The notes beneath the pieces were generated by a model. It did not search any database. It was given only the letters and a program-made list of their open reading frames with translations, and was not told the origin of the DNA. DNA of 64,000 bases from Streptomyces katrae (GTDB lineage: Bacteria > Actinomycetota > Actinomycetes > Streptomycetales > Streptomycetaceae): NCBI RefSeq assembly GCF_000717655.1, contig NZ_JNZY01000020.1, positions 38,324 to 102,323 on the forward strand. The letters are read 5' to 3'. Below, piece after piece: positions 61,749 to 64,000 of this stretch. How positions within the stretch are numbered: position 1 is the first letter of the stretch; every line of letters begins with the position of its first letter. The position numbers and the translations under genes were made by a program.

Positions 61749-63146
61749 ATGTTCGAACCAGTCATAGCGCCAAGCGGCACCCTGCTCGGGCTCCTCCAGC
61801 GGGGCCGCGGCGACGGCACGCTGCACGCCCTTGCGGCGCCCCGCACGGAGGCCCTCGCGGCCCTCAACCAGTGCGTGGTCAGCGATCCGCGCCAGGACTG
61901 GCAGGTCGAGAACCGCTCGCTGTACTACGCGCGCCTGTACCTGGACCTCGACGGCCCCCTCGGCGAGATCGAGAGCCACCTCTTCAGCGCCGACGACCTC
62001 GTCGACGACACGGACCACCGGACCGGCCTCGCCCTGTCCGTCCTGGGCCACCTGGCCTCGTACGGCCGCGACGACGCGCTCATGCTGCTGCGCCGCTACG
62101 CCGCCTCCGGCTCCAACTGGGCCTGGGCCCTCGACGAGCTCGCCCTGCGCGACGACGACGAGGGGCTGCGCAGCCTCGTCACGCCCGTCCTCGCCAGATT
62201 CCCGGCCACCGCCGAGGGCGAGGCGCGGCTGGCCGCCGCCGTCCGCGACGCTTACGAGCCCCGGCCGTGGTGCCTGTGGGAAGAGTCACCCGAGTACGGC
62301 GACCGCCTGCGCGCGGCCCGCCAGCAAGGCTCCTTCGACCGCTGGCAGCGCCAGCTCACCCCCAACGGCCCCCGGCCCGGCTGGGGCGTACAGGCCGTCT
62401 TCGACTGGGCCGCCGACGGGCTGCGCCGCGGCACCCCGCTGCACGTGCCCGCCGCACGCTGTCTCGCCGCCGTCGCCGCACCCGAGGACCGCTCCGCGAT
62501 CCTCGCCGCCGCCGCCGGCGCCGCGGGCGAGGCCGCCCGGGCCACCGCCCTGCACCACCTGGTCCTCGCCGAGCCGGAGAACCCGGCCGTGCTGGACCTC
62601 ATCGAAGCCGCCGGGGACGAGCCCGCCGTGGCCGCCTACGAGCGCATGTGCGGCCCCGCGGCCGTCGACCGGGCCCGGCAGTGGGTCCACCGGCCCGACG
62701 TGCTGGGCGCGGCCGCAGCCGCCCTCCTGGCCGCCCGTGGCGCAGCCGAGGACGCCGGACTCGTCCTGGGCGCCCTCCGCTCCACCGTCCGCGGCTGCGG
62801 TCCGGACGCCCAGCGGCTGTTCGCCCTGGTCGACGGAGCGGGCCGGCTCTCCATCGGCTGCGCGGCACCGGTGCTGCGCCACATCTACCGCGAGACGGCC
62901 TCGTCCCACCTGCGCGGGCGCGCGGCGCGCGCCCTGGCCAGCACGGACCCGTCGTTCGCGGCGGGCTTCGCCGTCGAATGCCTCTGGGACTGCGAGGAGA
63001 CCACCCGCGAGGTGGCGGCCCGCCACGCGGAAACGGCGGACGCCCGCGTAGCGCCGAGGCTCCGCAGGCTTGCGTCGGACCCGGCGGAGGAAGAGGACGT
63101 CCAGTCGGCGGTCCGCAGCCGCATCGCCCCGGAGTCGGCGGTGTAG
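61749..63146 (+). CDS. HEAT-repeat-like helical protein
   Basis: This is a 465-residue soluble alpha-solenoid protein with about seven helical repeats, including DDALMLLRRYAASGSNWAWAL and RGRAARALASTDPSFAAGF. No catalytic motif is seen. Tryptophans and charged residues between helices suggest a scaffold. GAGG lies eight bases ahead of the ATG. Similar HEAT-like proteins of unknown role occur in Streptomyces. The short Cys-Cys leader ORF precedes it. Confidence 0.8.
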   Translation: MFEPVIAPSGTLLGLLQRGRGDGTLHALAAPRTEALAALNQCVVSDPRQDWQVENRSLYYARLYLDLDGPLGEIESHLFSADDLVDDTDHRTGLALSVLGHLASYGRDDALMLLRRYAASGSNWAWALDELALRDDDEGLRSLVTPVLARFPATAEGEARLAAAVRDAYEPRPWCLWEESPEYGDRLRAARQQGSFDRWQRQLTPNGPRPGWGVQAVFDWAADGLRRGTPLHVPAARCLAAVAAPEDRSAILAAAAGAAGEAARATALHHLVLAEPENPAVLDLIEAAGDEPAVAAYERMCGPAAVDRARQWVHRPDVLGAAAAALLAARGAAEDAGLVLGALRSTVRGCGPDAQRLFALVDGAGRLSIGCAAPVLRHIYRETASSHLRGRAARALASTDPSFAAGFAVECLWDCEETTREVAARHAETADARVAPRLRRLASDPAEEEDVQSAVRSRIAPESAV

Positions 63147-64000
63147 GGCGGGGGCTGCCGACTCGGCACCGGGGACGGCGGGCGGGGTGCCGGGGGCGGG
63201 GGTGGGCGTTCGGCGTCGGAGGGGCCGACGGGATCCCGGGGGTGGGGCCCCTCGGACTCGGCACCGGAGGCCGGCCGGGACGCCGCGGCCGCGCGAGCGG
63301 GGTCGGGGGAGCGGATGGGGACGCCGGGGGCGGGTTCGCGCATCGGCGCCGGGAGAGCGGATCGGGACGTCGGGGGGCGGGGTCCGCGCAATCGGCGTCG
63401 GGAGAGCGGGTCGCGCGGGTTCGGGGGCGGGGTCTGTGTGCTCGGGGTCGCTAAGGCGAGCTGGGGCCTTGGGGGCGGGGCCTGTGTGCTCGGGGTCGGG
63501 AGAGTGGATCGGGGGCCGGGGGCGGGGTCTGCCGACTCGGTGTCGGTGTGTGTCCGGGGGTGTCCCGTCAGTCCACTGTCCTTCCGTGTCGTGCCGGTCC
63601 CTCAAGGGCGCTCCTCCTTCGTCGTCGCGTCGCTTCGCGATGGCCTTCGGCCACCCTTGACCGACCCGCCCCGGAAAGACAACAGACTGCCGGGAAGCCC
63701 CCGAAGGAATGGCCGGGGGTTCATGTTCCGACCAGCCCAGATCAGAGATGCCGAGCAGGGGCTCCTGTCTATCCGCACCCCATGCCCCGGGACCACCGAC
63801 CCGGGCCGGCGACGGGGCCGCGGGGAGGGGAACGCCTCCCTCAAGGGCCCATGGGCACCCTTTCCGGGTCTGGGTGGGGTCAACCTGCACCAGACAGCGA
63901 AGAGATGACGCTGGGGTGCCGCTCGGGCCGTGGACGCCCCAAATCGCTACGCGCTCCGCCCGGTTTGGCGTCCGGCGGCCGTCTGGGGCTGGGCATAGGC
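63147..64000. repeat. Non-coding GC-rich degenerate repeats and a dispersed-repeat-like block
   Basis: Positions 63160-63560 consist of degenerate GGGGGCGGGGTC and GTCGGGAGAGCGGATC units recurring every 55-75 bases. Positions 63590-63760 hold a block (CGCGTCGCTTCGCGATGG, then CTTCGGCCACCC) that I recall as a dispersed element in Streptomyces chromosomes. Open frames across it on both strands have no normal codon bias, so no gene is called. Confidence 0.5.

Noticed and set aside
63315..63908. A 197-codon plus-strand open frame at the right end
   Set aside because: Composition is repeat-like and lacks normal codon bias or start signals.
1..64000. CRISPR arrays, tRNA or rRNA genes and insertion sequences
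   Set aside because: No spaced repeats of CRISPR type, no tRNA or rRNA-like sequence and no transposase-like protein were found on reading both strands.

Overview
The window is high-GC, densely packed actinobacterial chromosome, almost certainly Streptomyces. The evidence is strong third-position GC bias, frequent GTG starts, a WhiB-family protein, RbpA with a SigR-type promoter, an SCO1431-type 50-residue membrane protein, SPW-repeat and DUF6230/DUF6114 proteins, a chitinase promoter of the known Streptomyces type, and three genes carrying the rare TTA leucine codon. From memory, the order rbpA-fxsA-ppm1 ... SCO1431 ... hisG-hisE-ribH-ribBA-ribM-ribE-ribD-chitinase ... rokL6-MFS matches the core region around SCO1421-SCO1454 of S. 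coelicolor. I see no tRNA, rRNA, CRISPR array or intact insertion sequence.

Layout. 1-8.9 kb (minus strand): a LAL-type ATPase regulator running off the left edge, a LytS-like kinase translationally coupled to a sodium:solute symporter, a LytTR response regulator, a repeat lipoprotein and an SGNH esterase. 9.4-15.3 kb: an amino-acid permease with its Lrp-type regulator, a WhiB protein, an acetyltransferase, then a nitrilase/flavin amino-acid oxidase pair; both amino-acid loci carry upstream CGCAAC repeats. 15.4-18.7 kb: a DUF5995 gene and a divergent MFS/ROK pair (RokL6 type) with a perfect 10-7-10 operator. 18.7-24.1 kb: CorA-like, epimerase and ECF41 sigma genes and a secreted GH18 chitinase.

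24.2-30.5 kb is the riboflavin operon ribD-ribE-ribM-ribBA-ribH behind an FMN riboswitch, followed by hisE, hisG and a PH-domain protein. 30.8-38.7 kb holds two CNNM/CorC-type CBS proteins, a TPR-AAA+ ATPase with a TTA codon, a small P-loop kinase, a secreted C39-like protein and two small membrane proteins. 38.7-42.4 kb holds a DUF6230 gene with a frameshifted DUF6114 pseudogene, a TetR regulator and an acyl-CoA dehydrogenase.

42.4-46.5 kb is the most unusual part. A minus-strand set encodes a secreted ribosome-inactivating protein (rRNA N-glycosidase fold), a secreted protein with two copies of an aegerolysin/ET79-like domain, and two small secreted cysteine-containing peptides. A TrmB/LuxR-type regulator with two TTA codons and a C-terminal zinc ribbon lies divergently. 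Five 9-bp direct repeats sit in the shared promoter. It looks like a developmentally controlled secreted-toxin island, possibly reaching the AttH-like/phosphotransferase pair at 47-49 kb.

49.3-63.1 kb returns to core genes: an Lrp regulator, an amidohydrolase, ppm1 (polyprenol-phosphate mannose synthase for protein O-mannosylation), fxsA, rbpA, a UMF1 transporter, a glycerophosphodiesterase, a MocR regulator, an FtsK-like membrane ATPase with a degenerate Walker A, and ankyrin- and HEAT-repeat proteins. The last 0.85 kb is non-coding and repeat-like.
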